Positions 35,025 to 44,327 of a DNA stretch of 64,000 nt are shown here, one piece after another; the first letter of the stretch is position 1; every line of letters starts with the position of its first letter. The notes beneath the pieces were generated by a model that did no database searches, was not told the DNA's origin, and saw only the letters and a list, made by a program, of their open reading frames with translations. The DNA comes from Streptomyces sp. NBC_00461 (lineage in GTDB: Bacteria > Actinomycetota > Actinomycetes > Streptomycetales > Streptomycetaceae), in assembly GCF_036013935.1 (NCBI RefSeq), contig NZ_CP107902.1:6419001-6483000 (forward strand), written 5' to 3'. The translations under genes and the position numbers were made by a program.

Positions 35025-35253
35025 GACCCTCTCCTGTCCCCGTGGTTGCCTCGGCGTGACTGTATCCGTTGGGCCCGGGAACCTGCTGATGGGACCGGGC
35101 GTTTAGAGGGGTGGGAACGACGGCGGGGGGACACAGTTGGATCACGATGAGGGGCGGGCGCCCGAGCAACTGCTGACGCAGCGGTCCGAGCGGTATCAGC
35201 CCAGATCAAATTCTCGTAAAACCGCTTATCCGGAGCTAACGGGCGAGGTGGCT

Positions 35254-36030
35254 ATGGTAGGGGCTCCACTGGACACCACCAGAGCCGACAGGGGAGGTGC
35301 GGCTGCGCCTGCGGATCGGGGAGGAGTGCTGCGGCGCTTTCTCGGATCGGCGGGTAGGCCGAAATCCGTGAACGACACCGCTGCTGACCCCAGCCACGCC
35401 GCTGACCACGCCCAGACCGCGACATTCTCCACCGACGCGGACGGGCAGGCGTGGACTCCGCCCACCTGGGAGGAGATCGTCAGCACGCACAGCGGCCGTG
35501 TGTACCGCCTCGCGTACCGCCTGACCGGCAACCAGCACGACGCCGAGGACCTCACACAGGAGGTCTTCGTCCGCGTCTTCCGCTCGCTGTCGACGTACAC
35601 GCCGGGCACCTTCGAGGGCTGGCTGCACCGCATCACCACCAACCTCTTCCTGGACATGGTCCGCCGCAAGCAGCGGATCCGCTTCGACGCGCTCGGCGAG
35701 GACGCGGCCGAGAGGCTGCCCAGCCGGGAGCCCTCGCCCCAGCAGGTCTTCAACGACGCGCACTTCGACGCCGACGTCCAGCAGGCCCTCGACACCCTCG
35801 CACCCGAGTTCCGTGCCGCGGTCGTCCTGTGCGACATCGAAGGACTGTCGTACGAGGAGATCGCCGCGACCCTGGGCGTCAAGCTCGGCACGGTCCGCTC
35901 CCGGATCCACCGCGGCCGTTCGCAGCTGCGCAAGGCCCTCGCGCACCGGTCGCCGGAGGCCCGGGCGGCCGAGCGGCGCCCCCTCGTGCCGCGTGTGGCC
36001 GCACTGGGGGGAGGGGGCGCGAGCGCGTGA
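35254..36030 (+). CDS. sigE: ECF RNA polymerase sigma factor SigE-like
   Basis: An extracytoplasmic-function sigma factor. Region 2 is clear ([20 protein letters not shown], then [11 protein letters not shown]), as is region 4 with its helix-turn-helix ([20 protein letters not shown]). A 70-residue flexible N-terminus precedes region 2. ATG 35254 has GCGAGGTG upstream and gives 258 residues; a TTG at 35137 or a GTG near 35369 are alternatives. M. tuberculosis sigE is known to use more than one start. Its stop overlaps the GTG of an anti-sigma gene, and htrA and tatB follow. The cassette suggests an envelope-stress regulon. Confidence 0.88.
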   Translation: MVGAPLDTTRADRGGAAAPADRGGVLRRFLGSAGRPKSVNDTAADPSHAADHAQTATFSTDADGQAWTPPTWEEIVSTHSGRVYRLAYRLTGNQHDAEDLTQEVFVRVFRSLSTYTPGTFEGWLHRITTNLFLDMVRRKQRIRFDALGEDAAERLPSREPSPQQVFNDAHFDADVQQALDTLAPEFRAAVVLCDIEGLSYEEIAATLGVKLGTVRSRIHRGRSQLRKALAHRSPEARAAERRPLVPRVAALGGGGASA

Positions 36031-37037
36031 GCGGAACACGACCCAGCCCCGCCGAAAGGCGTCTGGCCGAGCAGCACCTGGGAGACCGACTCTCCGCCCT
36101 GGTGGACGGAGAGCTCGGTCATGAGTCGCGCGACCGAGTCCTCGCGCACCTGGCCACCTGTGCCAGGTGCAAGGCGGAGGCGGATGCGCAGCGACGTTTG
36201 AAGAACGTGTTCGCGGAGGCCGCCCCGCCGCCGCCCTCCGAGAGTTTCCTGGCCCGCCTCCAGGGGCTTCCCGAGGGAGGTGACGATCCGGACGGTGGCT
36301 CGCCGTTCGGCGGGGGAGGACTCCCCGGCTCGGCCTCCGGGAAGTTCGGCACCACCGGCGTCTTCGGCATGAAGCGGGGCGACCGCTTCGAGTTCGGCTA
36401 CGTCCCCTCCACCCCGCACGTCCCCTCCGTCCCGCATGCCCCCGCTTCCGTGCTCCCCGACTCCGGCCGCGGTTTCCGCATACACGACGTCAGCCGCCAT
36501 GAGGCCGAGCGGTCGGCCTCGCGCGGGATGCGGTTCGCGTTCGTCGCCGCCGGTGCGGTGTCGCTCGCCGCTATCGCGCTGGGCGGTGTCACGACAGTGA
36601 GCCCGACCGACACCGCGGACGCGCGCGGTGGCACGGGCGCGGGCAGCAACGTGACTCCGATGCGTACGCAGGGGACGGGTGCTTCGACGGCTCCCGAGAA
36701 CCAGCGACGCCGAGGCAGCGGCCCGCTGCTCGCGCAGGGCCGGCAGTCGCTCGGTGACGCCCCGGTGGCCCCGACCGAGGTGTCCGCGCCGCTGCTGCCG
36801 GGCGTGCCGAGCCCTGCGGGCGCGCTGCGGGTCGGGCAGCAGGCCATGCACACGCTGACGCCCCCCGTGATGGCGGGCGCCGCCGTGATGTCCCCCCTGA
36901 TACGCCCGCTGTCCACCACCCCGCCGCTCACCCTGACCTCGTGGTCCACAGCCCCCGAGGCCGCGTCCCCCGGCCTTCTCGCCGCTCCCCTCCCCGACTC
37001 GACCACCCCTCCCTCCTCACCTCACACCTCCCGCTGA
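36027..37037 (+). CDS. rseA: Zinc-binding anti-sigma factor (RseA-like)
   Basis: A 336-residue protein with an N-terminal ZAS domain ([18 protein letters not shown] near residue 34), having the H-x3-C-x2-C motif. A linker with a Gly/Pro-rich part follows, then one transmembrane helix ([19 protein letters not shown], about residues 173-191) and a long low-complexity outer tail. It would hold SigE inactive at the membrane. The GTG start at 36027 overlaps the sigE stop (GTGA). It is longer than the mycobacterial RseA, which is about 150 residues and has no such tail, so outside sensing is possible here. Confidence 0.85.
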   Translation: MSGTRPSPAERRLAEQHLGDRLSALVDGELGHESRDRVLAHLATCARCKAEADAQRRLKNVFAEAAPPPPSESFLARLQGLPEGGDDPDGGSPFGGGGLPGSASGKFGTTGVFGMKRGDRFEFGYVPSTPHVPSVPHAPASVLPDSGRGFRIHDVSRHEAERSASRGMRFAFVAAGAVSLAAIALGGVTTVSPTDTADARGGTGAGSNVTPMRTQGTGASTAPENQRRRGSGPLLAQGRQSLGDAPVAPTEVSAPLLPGVPSPAGALRVGQQAMHTLTPPVMAGAAVMSPLIRPLSTTPPLTLTSWSTAPEAASPGLLAAPLPDSTTPPSSPHTSR

Positions 37038-37175
37038 CCGGCCTCTGCGCGACGGCCTGCGAACCTGGTTGAATCCAGGGTGGGCCGCGCCCACGGCAGA
37101 CAGCCGCGCGCGGAGTCGACAACTGAGGCCACGGCTGACGAGCCGTGCCGTGCTGTGGCCAGCTGTGGGGAGAGC

Positions 37176-39359
37176 ATGAACGAGGGGAAGCCCACGAAGC
37201 CGAAGTGGTGGAACCGGCCACGCCTGCAGGATTCTGCGGGGCAGGCGGAGGGGGCCGCGACCGCACCGGGTCCTGGTGGTGGCGGGGCGGTGGGTCCGAC
37301 GGACGCCGCATACATCTCCGACGGTGACTTCGAGCTGGCGCGCCCGGACGGTGTGGGCAGCGGGCGGGTCGCTGACTCCGGGGGCGACTACGAGTTGGGG
37401 CGCCCGGACACCGGCAAGGGCACGGCTGTCTCCAACGGCGGCCCTGCGGTGGACCAGCCGGACGGTGTCGTGAGCGAGGGCGCGGCTTCCGGGGAGGTCG
37501 CCGGGGCGAGGCGCTCCGCAGAGGCAGAGGCCGACCATGGGCAAGCACCCCTGCCCGAGGGCGACTTCGAGTTGCGGGCTCCACAGACTCCAAGGGCTCC
37601 GCGGGATGTGGTGCGTGGGGAAGCGGACAGTGGCACGGCTGTCGGTTCGGTCGGCGAGGCGGCGGCCGGCCTGGCTCCAGGTCCGGCGGGCGACTCCGAG
37701 GCCGCGGTGCCGGATGCGTCCTGCGCCGACGGTGACTTCGAGCTGGACCGGCCCGCAGCGACGGCGTCCGCCGCCCAGGCGGACCCGGCACAGGCTCCCA
37801 CCCCCACCGCTCCCACCAGTGAGCGCCCCAAGCCCCTGCACGACCCCGACCCCTACAGCACCCCGCCCTACGGCGAGCCCGGCCCCTGGGCCCCCGCCCC
37901 GCCGGTGCAGCACCCTGCGGCGACACCCGCCCAGGGGACGACGGCGATACCGACACCGGCCTCCCACCACGGCGCAGCGACTCAGACGGCTCCTGCGACA
38001 CACGGTGCGCTGCCCCAGGTACCGGCAACGGCTCACGGCGTAGCGCCGACGCCGGTCTCCGGCACCTCCGCCCCGGAGGCTGCTGCGCCGCACACTTCAC
38101 CTGCTCCTGCTCCTGCTCCTGCTGCGGCTGCGGCTGCGGCTGGGGCTGGGGCTCCCGCCTCCACCCCTTGGCAGAACTACGACCCCTGGGCCCCCGCCCC
38201 CCTCCAGCAGAACGGGGCGGTCGTCGAAGGCAAGGACAAGCGGCGTAGGCGGGTGAGGAGGGCCCTTGTCGGGGGTGCCGCGGTGCTCGCGCTGGTGTCC
38301 GGGGGCGTCGGTGGTGTCATCGGTGCCTATCTGGAGCGCAACGGCGGTGTGGGGGCCGTAGAGCTGCCGCAGGCCGGGAAGGAGCCCGCGGGGCGGGCGC
38401 CGGACAGCGTGGCCGGGATCGCCGCACGGGCCCTGCCGAGCGTGGTGACCCTGCATGTGACCGGCGCCGAGGAGTCCGGCACCGGGACGGGCTTCGTGCT
38501 CGACGACCTGGGGCACATCCTCACCAACAACCACGTCGTCGAACCGGCCGCCGGCTCCTCCGGCCAGATATCCGTGACCTTCAACAGCGGGGACACGGCC
38601 AAGGCCACCGTCGTCGGACGGGACAGCGGTTACGACCTCGCCGTCGTGAAGGTCAGCAATGTGCGCGGGCTCAAGCCAATGCCGTTGGGCAATTCCGACA
38701 ACGTCCGGGTCGGCGACCCCGTCGTCGCCATCGGCGCTCCCTTCGATCTGGAGGGAACCGTCACCTCGGGCATCATCAGCGCCAAGGAACGGCCCATCAC
38801 AGCCGGCGGCGACAGCGCAGGCGGCAGCGATGTGTCGTACGTCGACGCACTGCAGACCGACGCGCCGATCAATCCCGGCAACTCCGGCGGGCCCCTCCTC
38901 GACTCCGAGGCCCGTGTCATCGGCATCAACTCCGCCATCCGTTCCGCCGACGACGGCGGGGACTCGGGCGGTGGCCAGGCGGGTTCGATCGGCCTCGGGT
39001 TCGCCATTCCCGTCAACCAGGCCAAGCGTGTGGCCGAGGAGCTCATCAACACCGGCAAGGCGACCCACCCGGTCATCGGCGTCACGCTCGACATGGACTA
39101 CACGGGCGACGGCGCCCGCGTCGGCACCAAGGCACAGGGCGGCGGCCCCGCGGTGAACGCCGGCGGCCCGGGCGACAAGGCAGGAATCAAGGCGGGCGAC
39201 GTCATCACCGCGGTGGACGGTCAGCGCGTGCACTCCGGCGAGGAACTGATCGTCAAGACGCGCGCCCACCGCCCCGGCGACCGCCTGGAGCTGACGGTGC
39301 TGCGCGACGGCAAGGAGAAGAGGATCCCGCTGGTGCTCGGCTCCTCGGACGGAGGCTGA
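37176..39359 (+). CDS. htrA: HtrA/DegP-type membrane-anchored serine protease
   Basis: A 727-residue protein. Residues 1-345 are cytoplasmic, Pro/Ala-rich and disordered, with four copies of a GD(F/Y)EL motif. A basic cluster (KDKRRRRVRR) and one transmembrane helix (about residues 362-385) follow. The trypsin-like domain has the triad His (TNNHVVEP), Asp (GYDLAVVKV) and Ser (NPGNSGGPLL). A PDZ domain with GDKAGIKAGDVITAVDG ends the protein. The ATG at 37176 has GGGGAGAG upstream. Lying after sigE and its anti-sigma gene, it probably degrades misfolded envelope proteins and may cleave the anti-sigma factor. Confidence 0.92.
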   Translation: MNEGKPTKPKWWNRPRLQDSAGQAEGAATAPGPGGGGAVGPTDAAYISDGDFELARPDGVGSGRVADSGGDYELGRPDTGKGTAVSNGGPAVDQPDGVVSEGAASGEVAGARRSAEAEADHGQAPLPEGDFELRAPQTPRAPRDVVRGEADSGTAVGSVGEAAAGLAPGPAGDSEAAVPDASCADGDFELDRPAATASAAQADPAQAPTPTAPTSERPKPLHDPDPYSTPPYGEPGPWAPAPPVQHPAATPAQGTTAIPTPASHHGAATQTAPATHGALPQVPATAHGVAPTPVSGTSAPEAAAPHTSPAPAPAPAAAAAAAGAGAPASTPWQNYDPWAPAPLQQNGAVVEGKDKRRRRVRRALVGGAAVLALVSGGVGGVIGAYLERNGGVGAVELPQAGKEPAGRAPDSVAGIAARALPSVVTLHVTGAEESGTGTGFVLDDLGHILTNNHVVEPAAGSSGQISVTFNSGDTAKATVVGRDSGYDLAVVKVSNVRGLKPMPLGNSDNVRVGDPVVAIGAPFDLEGTVTSGIISAKERPITAGGDSAGGSDVSYVDALQTDAPINPGNSGGPLLDSEARVIGINSAIRSADDGGDSGGGQAGSIGLGFAIPVNQAKRVAEELINTGKATHPVIGVTLDMDYTGDGARVGTKAQGGGPAVNAGGPGDKAGIKAGDVITAVDGQRVHSGEELIVKTRAHRPGDRLELTVLRDGKEKRIPLVLGSSDGG
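37310..37760 (+). repeat. Four dispersed copies of a GD(F/Y)EL coding motif in htrA
   Basis: The motifs DGDFELARP, GGDYELGRP, EGDFELRAP and DGDFELDRP begin near 37321, 37380, 37558 and 37730. They are spaced irregularly (about 20, 59 and 57 codons) in disordered sequence, so selection rather than recent duplication likely maintains them. Confidence 0.75.
38109..38154 (+). repeat. Hexanucleotide tandem repeat in htrA
   Basis: Successive CTGCTC, then CTGCGG-type and CTGGGG-type units, code for a Pro-Ala run followed by an Ala run just before the membrane anchor. It is a simple repeat prone to slippage in whole codons. Confidence 0.8.
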
Positions 39360-39600
39360 GGAACGGTGGCGAGACTCAGGCAAAGTTCACAGAAAACGTC
39401 AGTGGGAGCCTCTGCCGCCGCTTCACCTGGGGCCGCACAAGGCAAACAACCCCCAAAACCACCCACGAAGACCCACTCGGAGCCCTCGGGACAGTACCGG
39501 TCGTACGGGATGGCCGGGTACCGTGGATCCGGCCCGGACCACGGACGACCCGCACAGACCACCGAGGGCCGAGGACCGAGGACATCGCAAGGAGCTTCAG

Positions 39601-40047
39601 GTGTTCAATGACATAGGACCGCTCGAGCTGGTCACGCTCGTTGTCCTTGCCGTACTCGTCTTCGGTCCGGACAAGCTCCCGAAGCTCATCCAGGACGTCA
39701 CGCGGACCATCCGCAAGATCCGTGAGTTCTCCGAGAGCGCCAAGCAGGACATCCGGTCCGAACTCGGCCCGGAGTTCAAGGACTTCGACTTCGAGGACCT
39801 CAACCCCAAGACGTTCATCCGCAAGCAGCTGGACAACGACGACCTGGGGCTCAAGGAGATCCGCAACGGCTTCGACCTGAAGAAGGAGATGGCCGAAGTC
39901 ACGGACGCGGTCCACAGCCGCGAAGCGGACTCGCCGTCGTCAGGCTCGTCGGCCTCGTCGTCCTCCGAATCCACCGGTGGCCGCGTCGACATGACGAAGA
40001 AGCCCGAGGAAGACGACCGTCCGCCCTTCGACGCGGACGCCACCTGA
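39601..40047 (+). CDS. tatB: Sec-independent protein translocase subunit TatB
   Basis: A 148-residue Tat component with one N-terminal transmembrane helix (LELVTLVVLAVLVFGPDKLPK). This is followed by an amphipathic helix (IRKIREFSESAKQDIRSELG) and a conserved DFDFEDLNPKTFIRK block; the C-terminus is polar and disordered. GTG 39601 is preceded by AAGGAGC, an ideal ribosome binding site. It is in line with the sigE-rseA-htrA group, as in mycobacteria. TatB with TatC recognises twin-arginine signal peptides. Confidence 0.93.
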   Translation: MFNDIGPLELVTLVVLAVLVFGPDKLPKLIQDVTRTIRKIREFSESAKQDIRSELGPEFKDFDFEDLNPKTFIRKQLDNDDLGLKEIRNGFDLKKEMAEVTDAVHSREADSPSSGSSASSSSESTGGRVDMTKKPEEDDRPPFDADAT

Positions 40048-40273
40048 GCCGTACGCTCCGGCCGCTCACCCCCGTCGTACGTGACGCGTTTCATACTCGA
40101 CGATGCCTTCGCGCGGCCTGAACCGGGCCTCCGCGCGACCCACGTGCCGGGCGGTTTCCCTGCTGTCCCGAGTGGGGTGGCTATGCTGCCGAGTTGTTGT
40201 GCGGACCGGACGAGTACGCCCGAAGGGGGGCGGGCCGCTCCGATCCGACGAGAGCGAGGAGGCGTCCGGGCAC

Positions 40274-40942
40274 ATGGAGACGACGAGTCAGGCAGTCGCG
40301 CAGGCGCCGGCCGCGGAGGGCGGACAACAGCTTCCCTCCGCCCGGCGCACGGTCGACGGCTACCTGCTGGCGCCCTTCCCGTGGTACGGCCTCGACGAGG
40401 CCTTCACGGGACCGCGCTGGCTGATGCAGGTCGGGACGGCGGCCGACGGAGCCGTCGAGCACGGTTCGATCGGACACGGCGACGAGCCCTCCGTGAAGAA
40501 CGAGTACGCGGTCGGCTCCGGTGAGCCGCGGGAGAAGTTCGCGGTCGTGGTGACGGTCGCGGCGAGCCCCGTACGGCGCAGTGCCGACGGCACGGGGCTG
40601 CTGGAGGCCACATCGGTGTCCTCGGCGGCCTGGCTCGCGGGTGTGGGGCTGCTGTCCTTCACCTGGCCCGGGCAGATGGACCACTCCCTGCGGGACGACT
40701 GGCTGGAGCAGCAGACGGAGACGGCGTGGGCCCTGGCCGACGACCTGTCCGGCCCCGAGTGGTCGACGCTCTCCCTCCCCGTGGACGGGGTGCCCACGCC
40801 GTTCCACTACCGCGAGTCCGAGTTCGGCTGGGTCCTCGCGGGGTCCACGAGTGAAGGGCTCCACGTGGGGGCGTACGGAAGAGGCATGAGCGCGTACGGC
40901 CTCGGCTTCGCCATGATCAAGGACATCAGCACGTACGCCTAG
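40274..40942 (+). CDS. Conserved-type hypothetical protein
   Basis: A 222-residue protein starting at ATG 40274, with GAGGAGG about 11 bases upstream. The open frame before it is Arg-rich and not convincing. It has no signal peptide; a short hydrophobic patch (AWLAGVGLLSF) is too short for a membrane helix. The sequence is mixed alpha/beta with a Gly-rich end (GAYGRGMSAYGLGFAMIKD). I do not recognise a family. It lies between tatB and mrp and is followed by a strong bidirectional terminator. Confidence 0.7.
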   Translation: METTSQAVAQAPAAEGGQQLPSARRTVDGYLLAPFPWYGLDEAFTGPRWLMQVGTAADGAVEHGSIGHGDEPSVKNEYAVGSGEPREKFAVVVTVAASPVRRSADGTGLLEATSVSSAAWLAGVGLLSFTWPGQMDHSLRDDWLEQQTETAWALADDLSGPEWSTLSLPVDGVPTPFHYRESEFGWVLAGSTSEGLHVGAYGRGMSAYGLGFAMIKDISTYA

Positions 40943-40950
40943 CGAGGCGT

Positions 40951-40998
40951 GACGACTGTGGGGGCGCCGTCACACAGGACGGCGCCCCCACAGTCGTC
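40951..40998. terminator. Strong bidirectional terminator (21-bp perfect stem)
   Basis: Bases 40951-40971 pair perfectly with 40978-40998 around ACACAG. It separates the convergent genes ending at 40942 (plus) and 41039 (minus). Confidence 0.85.
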
Positions 40999-40999
40999 T

Positions 41000-41039
41000 C
41001 CGGCCCCGGAACTGCCCCGGGCCGGCCCCGGAACTGCCC
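41000..41039. repeat. 18-bp direct repeat at the mrp 3' end
   Basis: CCGGCCCCGGAACTGCCC occurs at 41000-41017 and again at 41022-41039, a 22-base period. The second copy touches the mrp stop codon. It may be a small tandem duplication. Confidence 0.6.
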
Positions 41040-42172
41040 TAGAACTTGTTCTTCGGTGTGATCCCCAGCGACAGCCCCGAAAGGCCGCGCTGACGGCCCC
41101 CCAGCTTCCCCGCGATCCCGCGCAGGGCCGCGCCCGCAGGGGAGTCCGGGTCGGTGAGGACGACCGGCTTGCCGTCGTCGCCCCCCTCGCGCAGGCGGAC
41201 GTCGATCGGGATGGAGCCGAGGACGGGGACCGTCGCGCCCGTCGTACGGGTCAGGCCGTCCGCCACCGACTGGCCGCCGCCCGTGCCGAACACGTCGACC
41301 ATCTCGCCGCAGTGCGGGCAGGGCAGGCCGGACATGTTCTCGACGACGCCGACGATCTTCTGGTGGGTCTGCACGGCGATGGAACCCGCGCGCTCGGCCA
41401 CTTCGGCGGCCGCCTGCTGAGGCGTCGTCACGACCAGGATCTCGGCGTTCGGGACCAGCTGGGCGACCGAGATGGCGATGTCGCCGGTGCCGGGCGGGAG
41501 GTCCATCAGCAGGACGTCCAGGTCGCCCCAGTACACGTCCGCGAGGAACTGCTGCAGGGCGCGGTGGAGCATCGGGCCGCGCCACACCACCGGGGCGTTG
41601 CCCGGGGTGAACATGCCGATGGAGATGACCTTCACGCCGTTCGCCGACGGCGGCATGATCATGTTCTCGACCTGGGTCGGGCGCCCGTCCGCGCCCAGCA
41701 TGCGCGGCACGGAGTGGCCGTAGATGTCGGCGTCGACGACGCCCACCTTCAGGCCGTCGGCCGCCATCGCCGCCGCCAGGTTCACCGTCACCGAGGACTT
41801 GCCGACGCCGCCCTTGCCGGACGCGACCGCGTACACGCGGGTGAGCGAGCCCGGCTTGGCGAAGGGGACCTCGCGCTCGGCCGTACCGCCGCGCAGGGCG
41901 GTCGCCAGTTCCTTGCGCTGCTCGTCGCTCATGACGTCGAGCGTGACGTCGACGCGGGTGACGCCCTCGACGCGGGAGACCGCCTCGGTCACGCGCTGAG
42001 TGATCGTCTCGCGCATCGGGCAGCCGGAGACCGTCAGGTACACGGTGACCGCGACCGTCCCGTCCGCGCCGATCTCCACCGACTTCACCATCCCGAGTTC
42101 GGTGATGGGCCGGTTGATCTCGGGGTCGTTCACCGTCGCCAGTGCCTCGCGCACCGCGTCTTCGCTAGCCAT
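41039..42172 (-). CDS. mrp: Mrp/NBP35-family iron-sulphur cluster carrier ATPase
   Basis: A 377-residue protein. An N-terminal MIP18/DUF59 domain (about residues 1-90, with VSGCPMRETI) is followed by a P-loop ATPase with the deviant Walker A GKGGVGKSSV, LDVLLMDLPPGTGD, and the C-terminal GLPCPHCGE motif that binds a bridging 4Fe-4S cluster. It probably delivers Fe-S clusters to apoproteins. The ATG at 42172 lies upstream of the usual MIP18 start. It is the last gene on its strand after DUF1003 and MgtE-like genes, as in Rv1229c-Rv1232c. Confidence 0.92.
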   Translation of the reverse strand: MASEDAVREALATVNDPEINRPITELGMVKSVEIGADGTVAVTVYLTVSGCPMRETITQRVTEAVSRVEGVTRVDVTLDVMSDEQRKELATALRGGTAEREVPFAKPGSLTRVYAVASGKGGVGKSSVTVNLAAAMAADGLKVGVVDADIYGHSVPRMLGADGRPTQVENMIMPPSANGVKVISIGMFTPGNAPVVWRGPMLHRALQQFLADVYWGDLDVLLMDLPPGTGDIAISVAQLVPNAEILVVTTPQQAAAEVAERAGSIAVQTHQKIVGVVENMSGLPCPHCGEMVDVFGTGGGQSVADGLTRTTGATVPVLGSIPIDVRLREGGDDGKPVVLTDPDSPAGAALRGIAGKLGGRQRGLSGLSLGITPKNKF

Positions 42173-42215
42173 AAGGACGATGGTACGGCGCCGCGGGGTG
42201 CCCCCGGGATGCCGG

Positions 42216-42809
42216 TCAGCGGTCTTCTACGTCACGTCGGCGCGACCGTTCTGCCGGGAATACGGCATGTTGGTGGTGACCGTCCTGACGTTCCTCCAGC
42301 TCCTTGACCAGGTCCTGCAGCTCGGAGCGGATCCAGTCGCGGGTGGCGACCTCGCCGAGGCCGATGCGCAGGGAGGCGATCTCACGGGTCAGGTACTCGG
42401 TGTCGGCGATCGACCGCTCGTTCTGCTTGCGGTCCTGTTCCAGATTGACCCTGTCCCGGTCGTCCTGCCGGTTCTGCGCGAGCAGGATCAACGGGGCCGC
42501 GTACGAGGCCTGGAGCGACAGCATCAGGGTCAGGAAGATGAACGGGTAGTTGTCGAAGCGCAGGTCACGCGGTGCGAAGATGTTCCACAGCACCCACGCG
42601 ATGATGACGACCGTCATCCAGACGATGAACCGTCCGGTGCCCAGGAAGCGCGCGATGCGCTCCGAGAACCGTCCGAAGGCCTCGGGGTCCCACTCGGGCA
42701 GGATCCGGCGGCGCGCCGGCCGGGGCTGGTCCAGCCGGGCACGCGTGCGTGAGGACGCCGTCGCCCCCGCCGGGATCCGCTCGCGGCTGTTGTCGCGCTC
42801 AGGAGCCAT
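42216..42809 (-). CDS. DUF1003 membrane protein
   Basis: A 197-residue protein with two transmembrane helices (FIVWMTVVIIAWVLWNIF and FIFLTLMLSLQASYAAPLI). These carry the DUF1003 signature of a Trp-Asn pair and DNYPFIFL between them. A coiled segment (NRQDDRDRVNLEQDRKQNER) follows. The start ATG at 42809 overlaps the end of the upstream MgtE-N/CBS gene by 11 bases, so the two are co-translated. A link with divalent cation handling is suggested by the partner but not proven. Confidence 0.85.
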   Translation of the reverse strand: MAPERDNSRERIPAGATASSRTRARLDQPRPARRRILPEWDPEAFGRFSERIARFLGTGRFIVWMTVVIIAWVLWNIFAPRDLRFDNYPFIFLTLMLSLQASYAAPLILLAQNRQDDRDRVNLEQDRKQNERSIADTEYLTREIASLRIGLGEVATRDWIRSELQDLVKELEERQDGHHQHAVFPAERSRRRDVEDR

Positions 42810-44094
42810 GGGCCTTCGCCCCCTCGGCACCCTCGCCCTCGTCCAGGTGGAACTCGGTCTCCCGCCAGTCCTCGGGCAGCATGTGGTCCAGTACGTCGTC
42901 CACCGTCACCGCGCCCAGCAGCGACCCGGCCTCGTCGACGACGGGCGCCGCGACCATGTCGTACGTCGCGAAGAACCCGGCGACGACGGGCAGCTGGGCA
43001 TCTGGGTCCAGATGTTGCAGGTCGTCGTCGATGATCGAGCTGACCAGGGTGTACGGCGGGTCGCGCAGGAGGCGCTGGAAGTGGACCGTGCCGAGGTACT
43101 TGCCGGTCGGTGTCTCGTCGGGCGGGCGGCAGACGTAGACCTGGGCGGCGAGGGCGGGCGACAGATCGCGGTTGCGCACGCGGGCGAGGGCATCGGCGAC
43201 GGTGGCGTCGGGGCGCAGGATGATCGGCTCGGTCGTCATCAGACCGCCGGCCGTGTGCTCCTCGTACGACATCAGTCGCCGCATGTCGGCCGCGTCGGAG
43301 GGCTGCATCAGGCTCAGCAGCCGCTCCTTGTCCGCCTCGGGGAGTTCGGAGAGCAGGTCGGCGGCGTCGTCCGGGTCCATGGCCTCCAGGACGTCGGCGG
43401 CGCGCTCCTCCTTCAGCTTGCCGAGGATCTCGATCTGGTCGTCCTCGGGGAGCTCTTCGAGGACGTCGGCGAGGCGGTCGTCGTCGAGGGCGGCGGCCAC
43501 CTCGGCGCGGCGCTTGGGGGAGAGGTGGTGCAGGACGTTCGCCAGGTCGGCGGGGCGCAGCTGCTCGAAGGTGGCCAGCAGGCTCTCGGCGCCCTGTCCG
43601 TGCTCCTCCAGGGAGAAGCCGGTGACGGCGGACCACTCGACGGTCAGGGTCTCGCCCTTGGCCCGGCGGAAGGTGCCGCTCTTGCCCTTTCGTACGAACA
43701 CCCGGCCGATCTCCCAGTCCCGTCGGGCCGGCAGCTGCTGCACCGAGATGTCGAGGACGGTGACCTCCTCGCCGGTCTCGACGAGCGTGACGCGTCGGTC
43801 GAGGAGTTCACCGAAGACCATGCGCTCGGTGGGCCGCTGCTCGAAGCGGCGGACGTTGACCACCCCGGTGGTGATGACCTGGCCGGACTCGATGCCGGTC
43901 ACCCGGGTCATGGGCACGAAGACAAGGCGCCGCGTGGAGATCTCGACGACCAGTCCGAGCACCCGGGGAGGCCGCCGCCCGACCCGCAGCATGACGACCA
44001 GATCGCGGACGCGGCCCACCTGGTCGCCGCTCGGGTCGAAGACGGGGACGCCGGCGAGGTGTGAGACGAAGATCCGGGGGGCGCCCGCTGCCAT
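42799..44094 (-). CDS. MgtE-N/CBS-domain protein without transport domain
   Basis: A 431-residue cytoplasmic protein. Two PRC-barrel-like segments at the N-terminus (residues 5-160) are followed by a MgtE N-terminal superhelical domain. This holds repeated acidic blocks: LADVLEELPEDDQIEILGKL, AADVLEAMDPDDAADLL and the MgtE-like DMRRLMSYEEHTAGGLMTTE. Two CBS domains end the protein. The transmembrane part of MgtE is missing, so this may be a Mg-sensing or regulatory subunit. AAAAGGAGG precedes the ATG. The DUF1003 protein encoded next could supply the membrane part. Confidence 0.85.
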   Translation of the reverse strand: MAAGAPRIFVSHLAGVPVFDPSGDQVGRVRDLVVMLRVGRRPPRVLGLVVEISTRRLVFVPMTRVTGIESGQVITTGVVNVRRFEQRPTERMVFGELLDRRVTLVETGEEVTVLDISVQQLPARRDWEIGRVFVRKGKSGTFRRAKGETLTVEWSAVTGFSLEEHGQGAESLLATFEQLRPADLANVLHHLSPKRRAEVAAALDDDRLADVLEELPEDDQIEILGKLKEERAADVLEAMDPDDAADLLSELPEADKERLLSLMQPSDAADMRRLMSYEEHTAGGLMTTEPIILRPDATVADALARVRNRDLSPALAAQVYVCRPPDETPTGKYLGTVHFQRLLRDPPYTLVSSIIDDDLQHLDPDAQLPVVAGFFATYDMVAAPVVDEAGSLLGAVTVDDVLDHMLPEDWRETEFHLDEGEGAEGAKAHGS

Positions 44095-44327
44095 GGCTGC
44101 GCCTCCTTTTCGTACGGGTGTTCCGGGAACGTGGTGCGTGGAGTTGCTGTGCGTCTTTTCCGAATTGCCCGCTCAGGTGGGCTTCAGGCTAGCCCGTGCC
44201 GATCGGGTCCGCCCTGGTGGGGGGTCCGGACGGACTGCCTCCGTTCGGTCTGTACGACCCCGGTACGCTGCGGTAGCCGTTGGGGCCCTGTCGGCCCACG
44301 TCCCTCGACAGAAAGGCAGCCCCGCCT

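Noticed and set aside
35137..35253. Longer sigE starting at TTG 35137
   Set aside because: The added part has weak GC3 and no conserved sequence; ATG 35254 has a better ribosome binding site. It cannot be excluded as a second isoform.
39366..39611. 81-codon frame between htrA and tatB
   Set aside because: Low-complexity, poor codon bias, and it runs over the tatB ribosome binding site.
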